From Alphaproteobacteria bacterium (GTDB lineage: Bacteria > Pseudomonadota > Alphaproteobacteria > Geminicoccales > Geminicoccaceae): DNA of 64,000 nucleotides. The DNA lies in assembly GCA_026982705.1 (NCBI GenBank), contig JALSGP010000027.1:1-64000 (forward strand). Reading direction: 5' to 3'. The notes under the pieces were generated by a model. That model searched no databases and had not been told where the DNA came from. It worked only from the letters and a program-made list of their open reading frames with translations. This document shows, piece after piece, positions 37,348-49,989 of this stretch. Position numbers and translations under genes: made by a program. Each line of letters opens with the position of its first letter. The first letter of the stretch is position 1.

Positions 37348-38559
37348 TCACCCCGCGGTCACCCGCGCGAGCTCGATCACCGCCACGGCTTCGCCGGCCC
37401 GCCGCGGGGGATCGTGGCGGGGACGGCGGATCAGCACGTCGGCGAGGGCGAAGGTGCGATACATGGAACTGTCCTGGCGCGGCGCCGGCCGCACCCGCGG
37501 GCGTCCATGATCGTCCTCACCCTCCACCAAACCGCGCAGGAAGTCCTCGCGTTCGTCGTTGGCCGGCAGGTCCACCGCCAGCACCGCCGTCCGCTCCGGC
37601 AGCGCCGGATCGAGACCGAGGGCGGCGCGCAGCACGCCGCGCAGATAGACCAGGGCGCAGACCGCCGCCGAGACGGGATTGCCGGGCAGGCCCAGGAAGA
37701 GGGTGGGGCCGAGGGTGCCGAAGACCAGCGGCTTGCCCGGCCGCATGGCCACCTTCCAGAAGTCCAGCTCAAGGCCGAGGCGGCCGGCCGCGTCCTGCAC
37801 GAAATCATACGCACCCACCGAGGCGCCGCCGGTGGTCACCAGCACGTCCATGCCCCGGGCCTGCTCCAGCGCCCGCACGAGATCGGCGGGATCGTCGCGG
37901 GCGATGCCGAGGTCGTGGACCTCGGCCCCCCAGGCCTCCGCCAGGGCCCCCACGGCGGTGGAGTTGGAGGAGACGATCTGCGCGCCCCGCGGAGTGGCGC
38001 CGGGGAAGACGAGCTCGTCGCCGGTGGCCAGCACCGCCACCCGCGGCCGCCTGCGCACCGGCAGCCAGCCGTGGCCCATGGCAGCGGCGAGACCGAGACT
38101 GCGGCCGTCCAGCACCGTGCCGGCGACGAGACCGGGATCGCCCGCCCGGAAGTCGAGCCCGGCCGGCCGTACGAAGCGTCCCGGCGGCACCGCCACCTCC
38201 GGCACCACCCGGTCCCCCTCGCGGCGGGCGCGCTCCTGGATCAGCACGGCATCGGCCCCCGCCGGCAGGGGGGCGCCGGTGAAGATGCGCACCGCCTCGC
38301 CCGGCCCCATCCGGCCGGCGAAGGTGTGCCCGGCCGCCACCTCGCCGACCACCCGCAGCGGTCGCCCCGGCGGATCGGTGTCGGCGGCGCGGACGGCATA
38401 GCCGTCCATGGCCGAGACGTCGTGGGGCGGCTGGGTACGCAGCGCCGGGAGATCGCGCGCCAGGACCCGCCCGCGGGCCTCGCGCAGCGTCACCCATTCC
38501 TCCGCCACCGGCCGCACCCGCTGGAGGATGCGGGCCCGCGCCTCGGCCACGGGGATCAC
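37348..38559 (-). CDS. moeA: Molybdopterin molybdenumtransferase
   Basis: Inserts molybdate into adenylylated molybdopterin. 403 residues from GTG 38559, just after the moaC stop (4-nt overlap); parts recognised: [102 protein letters not shown], and [14 protein letters not shown]. The C-terminal domain IV is present ([30 protein letters not shown]). No molybdoenzyme gene is in the window. Confidence 0.95.
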   Translation of the reverse strand: MIPVAEARARILQRVRPVAEEWVTLREARGRVLARDLPALRTQPPHDVSAMDGYAVRAADTDPPGRPLRVVGEVAAGHTFAGRMGPGEAVRIFTGAPLPAGADAVLIQERARREGDRVVPEVAVPPGRFVRPAGLDFRAGDPGLVAGTVLDGRSLGLAAAMGHGWLPVRRRPRVAVLATGDELVFPGATPRGAQIVSSNSTAVGALAEAWGAEVHDLGIARDDPADLVRALEQARGMDVLVTTGGASVGAYDFVQDAAGRLGLELDFWKVAMRPGKPLVFGTLGPTLFLGLPGNPVSAAVCALVYLRGVLRAALGLDPALPERTAVLAVDLPANDEREDFLRGLVEGEDDHGRPRVRPAPRQDSSMYRTFALADVLIRRPRHDPPRRAGEAVAVIELARVTAG

Positions 38560-39062
38560 GGCGCCTCCTCCCCGCCGGCCGCCTCGGGCGCGCGATACTC
38601 GCCGCTGCGGCCGCCGGCCTTGTGGAGCAGGCGCAGACCCTCGATGCGCATGCCGCGGTCGACGGCCTTGCACATGTCGTAGACGGTGAGCGCCGCCACG
38701 GCGGCGGCGGTCAGGGCCTCCATCTCCACGCCGGTGCGGGCGGTGACCCGGCAGGTGGCGCGGATGCGCACGGCGCTCCGCGCCACCAGCGGCTCCAGTT
38801 CCACCCGCACCGAGGAGAGGGGCAGCGGATGGCAGAGGGGGATCAGATCGGGCGTGCGCTTGGCCCCCTGGATGCCGGCGAGCTGGGCCACCGCCAGCAC
38901 GTCGCCCTTGGCGATGCGGCGCTCGAGGATGCGGGCGAGGGTCTCGGGCCGCATCACCACCAGCGCCTCGGCGGTGGCGGTGCGGTCGGTGACCGCCTTC
39001 TCCGAGACGTCCACCATCACCGCGTTGCCGGCCTCGTCGAAATGGGTGAAGTCGCCGCTCAT
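38556..39062 (-). CDS. moaC: Cyclic pyranopterin monophosphate synthase
   Basis: Makes cyclic pyranopterin monophosphate in molybdopterin synthesis. 168 residues with [52 protein letters not shown] (active site His and Lys regions) and [30 protein letters not shown] with the catalytic Asp/Lys near the end. ATG overlaps the trpC stop. moaA is not present here. Confidence 0.96.
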   Translation of the reverse strand: MSGDFTHFDEAGNAVMVDVSEKAVTDRTATAEALVVMRPETLARILERRIAKGDVLAVAQLAGIQGAKRTPDLIPLCHPLPLSSVRVELEPLVARSAVRIRATCRVTARTGVEMEALTAAAVAALTVYDMCKAVDRGMRIEGLRLLHKAGGRSGEYRAPEAAGGEEAP

Positions 39063-39856
39063 CGTTCCTCCCCGCCCAGGAGCCGGCGCGTGGCCGCCGT
39101 CACGTCCGCCTCGCGCATGAGGGACTCGCCCACGAGGAAGGCGTGGGCGCCGGCCCGGGCCATGCGCCTGAGATCGTCGTGCGTGTAGAGACCGCTCTCC
39201 GCCACCCGCAGCACCCCCTCGGGCAGTCGCGGGGCGAGGCGCTCGAAGGTGGCGAGCGACACCTCGAGGGTGCGGAGATCGCGGTTGTTGATGCCGATCG
39301 TGTCGGCGTCGAGGGCGAGGGCCCGCTCCAGCTCCCCCTCGTCGTGGACCTCCACCAGCGCGTCCAGTCCCCATTCCCGGGCGGCGGCCAGCAGCTCGCG
39401 GGCGAGGCCGTCGTCCACCGCCGCCAGGATCACCAGCACGCCGTCGGCGCCGATGGCGCGCGCCTCCACCACCTGCCAGGGATCCACCAGGAAGGACTTG
39501 CGCAGCACCGGCAGATCCACGGCGGCGCGGGCGGCGGTGAGATGGGCGTCCGCACCCCCGAAGAAGGGACCGTTGGTGAGCACCGAGAGACAGGTGGCGC
39601 CGCCCCGGGCGTAGGCACGGGCGAGGGCGGCGGGATCGAAGTCGGCGCGGATGAGCCCGCGCGAGGGAGAGGCGCGCTTGATCTCGGCGACGAGGGCGAA
39701 GCGGCCGGCGGCGTGGGCTTCGGCCAGCGCCCGGCGGAAGCCGCGGGGACGGACGGCCCGTGCCCGCGCCTCCAGCTCCGCGCGCGGGACCCGACACCGG
39801 CGACGGGCCAGATCCTCGCGTTCCACCTCGAGGATGCGGGTGAGGACGTCGCTCAC
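39059..39856 (-). CDS. trpC: Indole-3-glycerol phosphate synthase
   Basis: Closes the indole ring in tryptophan synthesis. 265 residues, TIM barrel; [22 protein letters not shown] (catalytic Lys and Glu), [39 protein letters not shown] and [12 protein letters not shown] are canonical. Single-function protein, not fused to TrpF. GTG 39856 overlaps the trpD stop by 4 nt. Confidence 0.97.
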   Translation of the reverse strand: MSDVLTRILEVEREDLARRRCRVPRAELEARARAVRPRGFRRALAEAHAAGRFALVAEIKRASPSRGLIRADFDPAALARAYARGGATCLSVLTNGPFFGGADAHLTAARAAVDLPVLRKSFLVDPWQVVEARAIGADGVLVILAAVDDGLARELLAAAREWGLDALVEVHDEGELERALALDADTIGINNRDLRTLEVSLATFERLAPRLPEGVLRVAESGLYTHDDLRRMARAGAHAFLVGESLMREADVTAATRRLLGGEER

Positions 39857-40893
39857 GCCTCCTCTCCCTCGCCGCGGGTGATGGCCACCAGCCGCCGCAG
39901 CACCCGCTCCGCACGGCCGGAATCGATGGCCTCGGCGGCCATCTCCGCCCCCTCGCGCAGATCCCGCGCCCGCTCCGCCACCACCAGAGCGGCGGCGGTG
40001 GCCAGCAGGACGGCGTCGCGGAAGGGACCGCGCACGCCGGCCAGCACCGCGCGGATGGCCTCGGCATTGTGGCGGGGATCCCCGCCCCGCAGATCCTCGA
40101 CGCGCCCGCGGGGGAGGCCCGCGTCCTCCGGCACCACTTCGAAAGTGCGCACCTCGCGGCCGGTCCACTCCGCGACCCGGGTGGGGCCGGCGATGGAGAG
40201 CTCGTCGAGGCCGCCCTCGCCGTGGACCACCCACGCCCGCTCGCTGCCGAGGCGTCCCAGCACCTCCGCCAGCGGTTCCACCCAGGCGGCGTCGAACACG
40301 CCCATCACCTGGCGGCGCACGCCGGCGGGATTGCACAGCGGTCCCAGCAGATTGAAGATGGTGCGGGTGCCCAGTTCGGTGCGCGGGCCGGCCACATGGC
40401 GCATGGCGCCGTGGTGGCGCGGGGCCATGAGGAAGCCGATGCCGGCCTCGGCCATGGCCCGTTCGATGCGTTCGAAGGGCGCGTCGATGTCCACCCCCAG
40501 CGCCTGCAGCACGTCGGAGGAGCCGGAGCGGGAGCTGAGGCCGCGGTTGCCGTGCTTGGCCACGGGCACGCCACAGGCCGCCACCACCAGCGCCGAGGCG
40601 GTGGAGATGTTGTAGGTGCCCCTGGCGTCGCCGCCGGTCCCGCAGGTGTCGATGGCCCCCTCGGGAGCGCGCACGCGCCGCATCTTCTCCCGCAGCACGG
40701 TGGCGCCGGCACGGATCTCGTCCACCGTCTCGCCCCGCACCCGGAGTCCCATGAGGAAGGCCCCGATCTGAGCCGGCGTGGCGTCGCCCGCCATCATGAT
40801 GGCGAAGGCCTCGCGCGCGCGGTCGAAGGCGAGGGGCGTCCCCGTCGCCACCTCGCTCAGGATCGCCCGGAATCGCTGGAGTTCGGCCGTCAC
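39853..40893 (-). CDS. trpD: Anthranilate phosphoribosyltransferase
   Basis: Transfers phosphoribosyl to anthranilate. 346 residues; [20 protein letters not shown] binds PRPP phosphate, [21 protein letters not shown] and [22 protein letters not shown] are hallmark segments. [16 protein letters not shown] lies in the C-terminal catalytic part. GTG 40893 overlaps the trpG stop. Separate from TrpG, so the synthase amidase and transferase are not fused. Confidence 0.97.
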   Translation of the reverse strand: MTAELQRFRAILSEVATGTPLAFDRAREAFAIMMAGDATPAQIGAFLMGLRVRGETVDEIRAGATVLREKMRRVRAPEGAIDTCGTGGDARGTYNISTASALVVAACGVPVAKHGNRGLSSRSGSSDVLQALGVDIDAPFERIERAMAEAGIGFLMAPRHHGAMRHVAGPRTELGTRTIFNLLGPLCNPAGVRRQVMGVFDAAWVEPLAEVLGRLGSERAWVVHGEGGLDELSIAGPTRVAEWTGREVRTFEVVPEDAGLPRGRVEDLRGGDPRHNAEAIRAVLAGVRGPFRDAVLLATAAALVVAERARDLREGAEMAAEAIDSGRAERVLRRLVAITRGEGEEA

Positions 40894-41474
40894 CTTCGGG
40901 TCTCTCCGCGGCAGAGTTGCAGGAAGTTGGCGAGCAGGCGGTGGCCCGCCCCGGTCTCGATGCTCTCGGGATGGAACTGGACGCCGTGGACCGGCAGCGT
41001 ACGATGGCGGATCCCCATCACCACCCCGCCCGCGGTGGTGGCGTTGACCAGGAGCTCGTCGGGCAGCGTGGCGGGATCGGCCACCAGGGAATGGTAGCGG
41101 GTGGCCCGGAGCGGGCTCTCGAGGCCGGCGAAGAGGCCGGTGCCGTCGTGATGGACGGTGTCCACCTTGCCGTGGACCACCTCCGGGGCGCGGACGATGC
41201 GGGCCCCGAAGGCCTGGGCGATGGTCTGATGGCCGAGGCAGACGCCGAGCAGCGGCACGCGGCCGGCGGCGGCGCGCACCAGCTCGAGGCCGATGCCGGC
41301 GCGGTCGGGATCGCAGGGGCCGGGGGAGAGGACGATGCCCGCGGGTTCGAGGGCGAGGACCTCGGCGACGGTGAGGGCGTCGTTGCGCACCACCCGCACC
41401 TCGGCGCCGAGTTCGCCGAGATAGTGGTACAGGTTCCAGACGAAGCTGTCGTAGTTGTCGACGAGCAGCAGCAC
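40890..41474 (-). CDS. trpG: Anthranilate synthase glutamine amidotransferase component
   Basis: Supplies ammonia from glutamine to TrpE. 194 residues, class I GATase: [23 protein letters not shown], nucleophile Cys in [16 protein letters not shown] and the His/Glu pair in [11 protein letters not shown]. Could also serve PabA. GTG start at 41474 follows GGAAGG. No trpE in the window; the cognate gene must lie elsewhere. In the leader a Gly/Pro-rich hairpin (CCGGGGGC region at about 41484-41502) is close to the ribosome-binding site. Confidence 0.95.
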   Translation of the reverse strand: MLLLVDNYDSFVWNLYHYLGELGAEVRVVRNDALTVAEVLALEPAGIVLSPGPCDPDRAGIGLELVRAAAGRVPLLGVCLGHQTIAQAFGARIVRAPEVVHGKVDTVHHDGTGLFAGLESPLRATRYHSLVADPATLPDELLVNATTAGGVVMGIRHRTLPVHGVQFHPESIETGAGHRLLANFLQLCRGETRR

Positions 41475-41552
41475 GGCGCCTTCCGGGGGCTCCCCCCGGG
41501 GGAAAAAGCGCGGCGGGCGGCGTGGTCAAGGGGCGCGGGGGCACCCCGCATC

Positions 41553-41583
41553 TTGACAGGCACATATAAAGAAATCTAGATAT
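41553..41583 (+). promoter_or_regulatory. Promoter and overlapping operator of the ArsR-MTase/metF/metH operon
   Basis: TTGACA (41553-41558), 18-nt spacer, TAGATA (41577-41582). Over the spacer and -10 lies an imperfect palindrome with arms ATATAAAGA (41564-41572) and TCTAGATAT (41575-41583) around AA, pairing 7 of 9 positions. Such an AT-rich island is exceptional in this DNA. ArsR-family dimers bind imperfect palindromes with ATA ends, so autorepression is likely. Confidence 0.65.
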
Positions 41584-41612
41584 CGGGATACCTGGATGAC
41601 GGAGGCCGCGCC

Positions 41613-42578
41613 GTGCCCGACTCCCTCGACCAGCTGGTGGACCGCCTCAAGGCCGCCGCCGAACCCAGCCGCCTGCGCCTGCTCGCCATCTGCAGCCGCG
41701 GCGAGTGGACCGTCTCCGAACTCGTCCGCATCCTCGGCCAGAGCCAGCCCCGCGTCTCCCGCCACCTCCGGATCCTCGCCGAGGCCGGCCTGCTGGAGCG
41801 ACTGCCCGAGGGCAGCCTCGCCTTCTATCGCCGCGTGCGCGAGGGCCCCGGCGTCCTCCTCGCCCGACGTCTCCTGGAGCTGCTGCCGCCCGGCGATCCG
41901 ATGGTGGAGGCCGACCGTCGCCGCATGGAGGCGGTGCGCGAGGAGCGTCGGCGACGGGTGGAGCGCTGGTTCGACACCCGTGCGCTCGCCTGGGACAGCG
42001 AGCGCGACCTCGGCGTCGACGGTCGCCGGGTGGAACGGGCGCTGCTGGAGCGGCTGGGCGGCGTCCGCCCGCGTCGGCTGCTGGACGTGGGCACCGGCAC
42101 CGGCCGCATCCTCGAACTGCTGGCGCCCCTCGTGGGCGAGGGAATCGGCATCGACATCTCCCACCGCATGCTGGAGGTGGCGCGGGTGCGGCTCGACCGT
42201 GCCGGCTTCCGCCACTGCCGGGTCCAGCAGGCGGACATGTACGCCCTCCCCTTTCCCGACGGCCACTTCGACCTCGTCACCTTCCACCAGGTGCTGCACT
42301 TCGCCGACGATCCCGAGGCCGCCCTCGGCGAGACCGTCCGCGTGCTGGCGCCGGGCGGCCGTCTCGTGGTGGTGGATCTGGCCCGTCACGACCGCGAGGA
42401 GCTGCGCCGCGAGCGCCGCCACCGCCGCCTCGGCTTCGAGGATGCCGAGATGCGGAGCTGGTTCGCCACCCTCGGTCTCGAGCCGGAAGAGCCGGTGCGC
42501 CTCGCCGGCGAGGAACTCACCGTTGTGATCTGGACCGGCCGCAAGCCCGCCCCCCGCGGGCTCAGGGTCGCCGCCTGA
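41613..42578 (+). CDS. ArsR-family regulator fused to a SAM-dependent methyltransferase domain (SahR-like)
   Basis: A 321-residue fusion. Residues 1-90 are an ArsR winged helix (LKAAAEPSRLRLLAICSRGEWTVSELVRILGQSQPRVSRHLRILAEAGLLERLPEG). Residues about 110-300 are a class I methyltransferase: RRLLDVGTGTGRILELLAP (motif I), DMYALPFPDGHFDLVTFHQVLHFADDP, VLAPGGRLVVVDLARHD. No metal-sensor cysteines are seen in the ArsR part. Fusions of this type upstream of methionine-cycle genes are known as SAH-responsive repressors (SahR); here metF and metH follow with gaps of 26 and 23 nt. Ligand is inferred. Confidence 0.82.
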   Translation: MPDSLDQLVDRLKAAAEPSRLRLLAICSRGEWTVSELVRILGQSQPRVSRHLRILAEAGLLERLPEGSLAFYRRVREGPGVLLARRLLELLPPGDPMVEADRRRMEAVREERRRRVERWFDTRALAWDSERDLGVDGRRVERALLERLGGVRPRRLLDVGTGTGRILELLAPLVGEGIGIDISHRMLEVARVRLDRAGFRHCRVQQADMYALPFPDGHFDLVTFHQVLHFADDPEAALGETVRVLAPGGRLVVVDLARHDREELRRERRHRRLGFEDAEMRSWFATLGLEPEEPVRLAGEELTVVIWTGRKPAPRGLRVAA

Positions 42579-42604
42579 CTCTCCGCCGCACCGTCGAAGG
42601 GAGC

Positions 42605-43549
42605 ATGTCGCGCATGGAAGGAATCCCCGTCGCCCTCGAGCGTCTCCTGCCGTGGCTGGAGCGGCCGCTGCCGCGGCTCGCCGTCTCGGTGGAGCTGTTC
42701 CCGCCGCGTACGCCCGAGGCCAGAGCGCGCTTCTGGGACGAGGTGACACGCCTCGCCGCCCTCCGCCCCCGCTTCTTCTCCGTCACCTGCGGGGCCGGTG
42801 GCACCGGCCGCGACGGCACCTATCCCACGGTGCTGGAGATCCGCCGCCGCTTCGGCGTCCCCGTCGCCGCCCATCTCACCTGCGCCGGGCATTCCCGCGC
42901 GGAGGTGGACGAACTGGCCCGCGCCTACTGGCGGGCGGGAGTCCGCCACATCGTGGCGCTGCGTGGCGATCCGCCCCGGGGCGAACGCTATCGTCCGCGC
43001 CCCGACGGCTATGCCTATGCGGCGGACCTGGTGCGGGGGCTGCGGGCGGTGGCCGACTTCGAGATCTCCGTGGCCGGCTATCCCGAGGTCCATCCCGAGG
43101 CCCCCTCGCCCGCCTTCGATCTCGAGAACGTGCTCCGCAAGGTGGAGGCGGGGGCGGTGCGGGTGATCGGCCAGTACTGCTTCGACACCGACACGGTGCT
43201 CCGCTACCGCGACGCCCTCGCCCGTCTCGGTCTCGACGACGTGTTCGTGCCGGGCATCATGCCCATTCACGACTTCCGGAAGATCCGCCGTTTCAGCGAG
43301 GCCTGCGGGGCCTCCATCCCGCCCTGGCTCGCCACCCTCTTCGAGGGGGTGGAGCCGGGTTCGGCGATCCACGGCATGCTCGCCGCGGCGGTGGCGGCGG
43401 AACAGATGCGGCGGCTGGTGGCCGAGGGTTTCCGCCATCTCCACCTCTACGCGCTCAACCGGGCCGATCTCACCCTCGCCGTCTGCCGTCTCGCCGGCGT
43501 GCGGCCGGTGCCGCCGGAGACCGCGGCCGTGACCGCCACCGGCGCCTGA
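42605..43549 (+). CDS. metF: Methylenetetrahydrofolate reductase
   Basis: Reduces 5,10-methylene-THF to 5-methyl-THF for methionine synthase. 314 residues, FAD TIM barrel: VSVELFPPRTPEARARFWDEVTRLA, FFSVTCGAGGTGRDGTYPTVLEI, AAHLTCAGHSRAEVDELARAYWRAGVRHIVALRGDPP, SVAGYPEVHPEAPS, GQYCFDTDTVLRY and GIMPIHDFRKIRRFSEACGASIP are all present. ATG 42605; ATG 42614 (three codons later) has better spacing from GGGAG. Feeds metH directly downstream. Confidence 0.95.
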   Translation: MSRMEGIPVALERLLPWLERPLPRLAVSVELFPPRTPEARARFWDEVTRLAALRPRFFSVTCGAGGTGRDGTYPTVLEIRRRFGVPVAAHLTCAGHSRAEVDELARAYWRAGVRHIVALRGDPPRGERYRPRPDGYAYAADLVRGLRAVADFEISVAGYPEVHPEAPSPAFDLENVLRKVEAGAVRVIGQYCFDTDTVLRYRDALARLGLDDVFVPGIMPIHDFRKIRRFSEACGASIPPWLATLFEGVEPGSAIHGMLAAAVAAEQMRRLVAEGFRHLHLYALNRADLTLAVCRLAGVRPVPPETAAVTATGA

Positions 43550-43572
43550 TCCCTGAAGTGAGGAGTGCACGC

Positions 43573-47082
<3,510 letters not shown>

Positions 47083-47119
47083 CCCGGCCCGCTCCGGAGG
47101 GCCCCGTTGGAGAGCGACG

Positions 47120-47686
47120 GTGAACGGGACGGCCCGGCGTGCGGATCCCCTCACGGTGGACGAATTCCTCGCCTTCGAGGGCGAGGCGGACGTCCGCTAC
47201 GAGCTGGTGGACGGCGAGATCCGCGCCATGGCGCCCGCCGGCGACCGCCACGGTCTGATCTGCGCCAATGTCGCCATCCTCCTCCACCGTCGCCGGCCAC
47301 GTCCCGAGTGCGCACCCCGGGTCGAGGCCGGGATCCGCGTCGACGACCACGATTTCTTCGTCGCCGACGTGGTGCTGGCCTGCGGCCGTCCGCGGGCCGA
47401 GCCCGGCACGCCCGACCCGTGGCTGATCGTCGAGGTGCTCTCCCCGTCGACGCGCCTCCACGATCTCGGCCTCAAGGCCGACCGCTACCGGGAGCTTGCG
47501 GGTCTGCGCGAGCTGTGGCTCGTGGACTCCGAACGCCGCCGTGTCCAGCAGTGGCTGCGCCGCGGCCCCCGCGACTGGCACGTGCGCGACGTCATCGGCA
47601 CCGGCACCTTCGACAGCCCCGTCCTCGCCGCCACCGTCTCCCTCGACGAACTCTACGAGGGAATCGCCTTCGCGGAGGAAGGGTGA
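47120..47686 (+). CDS. Uma2-family protein, copy A
   Basis: 188 residues, PD-(D/E)XK nuclease-like fold as in the Uma2 family (function unknown). VDEFLAFEGEADVRYELVDGEIRAMAP is the N-terminal signature; the acidic strand FFVADVVLA and the following LIVEVLSPSTRLHDLGLKADRYRELAG hold the Asp, Glu and Lys of the fold; VREL... and TFDSPVLAATVSLDELYEGI end it. GTG at 47120. It is the upstream member of a tandem pair with a 1-nt TGATG junction. Confidence 0.85.
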   Translation: MNGTARRADPLTVDEFLAFEGEADVRYELVDGEIRAMAPAGDRHGLICANVAILLHRRRPRPECAPRVEAGIRVDDHDFFVADVVLACGRPRAEPGTPDPWLIVEVLSPSTRLHDLGLKADRYRELAGLRELWLVDSERRRVQQWLRRGPRDWHVRDVIGTGTFDSPVLAATVSLDELYEGIAFAEEG

Positions 47687-48240
47687 TGGCCGAGCCGCTG
47701 CCCCGCCGCATGCGGGTGGAGGAGTTCCTCGCCTTCGAGGGCGAGGCGGACGTCCGCTACGAGCTGGTGGACGGCGAGATCCGCGCCATGGCGCCCGCCG
47801 GCGACCGCCACGGCTGGCTCGCCGGCAACGTGGGATACGTGCTCCGACGGCGTCTCGCCGGCCGGGGCTGCGGCGTCGTCCACGAGGCCGGCGTCCGCAT
47901 CGACGACCACAATTTCTTCGTCGCCGATCTCGTGGTCCAGTGCACGCCCCCGAGTGGCCGCCCCTTCGTGGAGGCGCCGCGTCTGGTGGTGGAGATCCTC
48001 TCGCCCTCCACCCGCCAGCACGACCGGGACGTCAAGCTCGACGCCTATCGCGCGCTCTCCCCGGTCGAGGAGATCTGGCTCGTGGACTCCGAACGCCGCC
48101 GCGTCCAGCAGTGGATCCGCGAGGGCCCCCGCGACTGGCACGTGCGCGACGTCATCGGCACCGGCACCTTCGACAGCCCCGTCCTTGCCGCCACCGTCTC
48201 CCTCGACGAGCTCTACGAGGGAATCGCCTTCGCGGAGGAG
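47165..48240 (+). repeat. Tandem Uma2 gene repeat, 560-bp offset
   Basis: 47165-47253 is identical to 47725-47813 over 89 nt. 47515-47680 matches 48075-48240 with about nine differences in 166 nt. The equal-length middles (47254-47514 and 47814-48074) are clearly diverged. The offset is 560 bp at both ends. Confidence 0.9.
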
Positions 48241-48282
48241 ACGGAGGCGGACGGGAGCGGTGCGGCGGACGGGGATGCCTAG
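47686..48282 (+). CDS. Uma2-family protein, copy B
   Basis: 198 residues, the second member of the pair. Same N- and C-terminal blocks as copy A, but the middle differs: it reads GWLAGNVGYVLRRRLAGRGCGVVHEAGVRIDDHNFFVADLVVQC and LVVEILSPSTRQHDRDVKLDAYRALSPVEEIW where copy A has its own version. The nuclease-fold Asp, Glu and Lys remain. A 10-residue acidic tail (ETEADGSGAADGDA) is unique to this copy. Ends 4 nt into the convergent mcd gene. Confidence 0.85.
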   Translation: MAEPLPRRMRVEEFLAFEGEADVRYELVDGEIRAMAPAGDRHGWLAGNVGYVLRRRLAGRGCGVVHEAGVRIDDHNFFVADLVVQCTPPSGRPFVEAPRLVVEILSPSTRQHDRDVKLDAYRALSPVEEIWLVDSERRRVQQWIREGPRDWHVRDVIGTGTFDSPVLAATVSLDELYEGIAFAEETEADGSGAADGDA

Positions 48283-49937
48283 GTCTCCAGCAGGCGCCGG
48301 GCGATCACCTGCGCCTGGATCTCCGCCGCGCCCTCGAAGATGTTGAGGATCCGCGCATCGCACAGCACCCGGCTGATCTCGTACTCCAGCGCATAGCCGT
48401 TGCCGCCGTGGATCTGCAGGGCGTTGTCCGCGGCCGCCCAGGCCACCGCGGCGCCGAGCAGCTTGGCCAGCCCGGCCTCCAGATCGCAGCGCCGATCCCG
48501 ATCCTTCTCGCGCGCGGCGAACAGGGTGAGCTGACGGGCGATCATGAGCTCCGTCGCCATCCAGGCGAGCTTGCCGTGCACCCGCGGGAAGTCGAAGATC
48601 GGCCGGCCGAACTGGCGCCGCTCCAGGGCGTAGCGCAGGCCGAGCTCGAGCGCGTTGGCGGCGACCCCGACGGCGCGCGCGGCGGTCTGGATGCGGGCGC
48701 TCTCGAAGGTGGCCATGAGCTGCCGGAAGCCCTGTCCCTCCACGCCGCCGAGCAGGCCCTCGACGGGCACCCGGAAGCCGTCGAAGGAGAGGGTGTACTC
48801 CTTCATGCCGCGATAGCCGAGCACCGGGATCTCGGAGCCGTCCAGCCCCGCCACCGGGAAGGGATCGTCGTCGCGGCCGCGCGGCTTCTCGGCCAGCAGG
48901 ATGGAGAGCCCCCGGTACCCCGCCTCCTCCGGATCGGTGCGCACCAGCATGGTCATGAGATCGGCGCGCGCCGCGTGCGTGATCCAGGTCTTGGCGCCGT
49001 GCACCTCGTAGTGGTCGTCGCGGCGGATCGCCCGCGTGCGGACGTGCGCGAGATCCGAGCCGTGGTCCGGTTCGGTGAACACCGCGGTCGGCAGGGTCTC
49101 GCCACTGGCGATGCGCGGCAGCCAGTGGCGCTTCTGCGCCTCGGTACCGCCCAGACGCACGAGCTCGGCGGCGATCTCCGAGCGGGTGGAGAGCGAGCCC
49201 ACGCCGAGATAGCCGCGCGAGAGCTCCTCGGTGACCACGCACATGGCCTCCTTGCTCATGCCGAGGCCGCCATAGGCCTCCGGCACGGTCAGGCCGAAGA
49301 CGCCGAGCTCGGCCAGCTCGGCGATCAGCTCGAGGGGGACGAGCCGGTCCTCCAGGTGCCAGCGATGGCAGTGCGGCGCCACCTTCTCGCGCGCGAAGCG
49401 GCGGAACTGGTCCTGCACCAGGGCGAGATCGTCGTCGCTGTAGGCGGGATCGCCCCACACCTCCTCCGCCACCAGCTCGGCCAGACGGCGCACCCGCGCC
49501 GGATCGCGCCCCCGGAGCCGGAGATCGCGCACCGCCGGATCGTGCAGGAAGCGCGCCACCGACTCCGGCTCGACGCCGAGGTCCTCGGGGCGGACCATCT
49601 CCACCTGGCTCATGGGCACGCCGCCCGCGAGCCGGCCGAGATATTCGGCGAAGGCCAGGGTGGTGATCAGCCGCTCCACCTCGCCCAGCCGGTCGCGGTC
49701 GGCCAGCCGGGCACACCAGCGGTGCATCTCGTGCAGCGCCTGACGGTAGACCTCGAACCAGGCGAGCCCGTGGGCGGCGAACTGGTGGGCGGCCAGCGCC
49801 CGACCGTCCACCCGCCCCTCGGGGGCGAGACGGGCGCGCAGACGGTCGCGGGCCTCCGCCACCAGCCGGTCGACGGGCGCGAGGGCGGCGCCCGTGAGTT
49901 CCACGAGCTCGGGTGTGCGCGGATCGGCGGCGCTCAT
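48279..49937 (-). CDS. mcd: (2S)-Methylsuccinyl-CoA dehydrogenase
   Basis: FAD enzyme of the ethylmalonyl-CoA pathway oxidising methylsuccinyl-CoA to mesaconyl-CoA. 552 residues: an acyl-CoA dehydrogenase core (ELAELGVFGLTVPEAYGGLGMSKEAMCVVTEELSRG, FTEPDHGSDL, ESARIQTAARAVGVA, RRQFGRPIFDFPRVHGKLA, GGNGYALEYEISRVLCDARILNIFEGAAEIQ) preceded by about 150 extra N-terminal residues. That extension is characteristic of Mcd among acyl-CoA dehydrogenases, and ccr lies 53 bp upstream on the same strand, so the assignment is strong. No such extension occurs in generic FadE. Confidence 0.92.
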   Translation of the reverse strand: MSAADPRTPELVELTGAALAPVDRLVAEARDRLRARLAPEGRVDGRALAAHQFAAHGLAWFEVYRQALHEMHRWCARLADRDRLGEVERLITTLAFAEYLGRLAGGVPMSQVEMVRPEDLGVEPESVARFLHDPAVRDLRLRGRDPARVRRLAELVAEEVWGDPAYSDDDLALVQDQFRRFAREKVAPHCHRWHLEDRLVPLELIAELAELGVFGLTVPEAYGGLGMSKEAMCVVTEELSRGYLGVGSLSTRSEIAAELVRLGGTEAQKRHWLPRIASGETLPTAVFTEPDHGSDLAHVRTRAIRRDDHYEVHGAKTWITHAARADLMTMLVRTDPEEAGYRGLSILLAEKPRGRDDDPFPVAGLDGSEIPVLGYRGMKEYTLSFDGFRVPVEGLLGGVEGQGFRQLMATFESARIQTAARAVGVAANALELGLRYALERRQFGRPIFDFPRVHGKLAWMATELMIARQLTLFAAREKDRDRRCDLEAGLAKLLGAAVAWAAADNALQIHGGNGYALEYEISRVLCDARILNIFEGAAEIQAQVIARRLLET

Positions 49938-49989
49938 GACGGATCTCCGGAATGGCGGGAGGGCGGCGTCGCGCCGCTTCCCCCGGCGG

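Noticed and set aside
41475-41612. Tryptophan attenuator before trpG
   Set aside because: No leader peptide with Trp codons was found; only a GC-rich hairpin near the ribosome-binding site.
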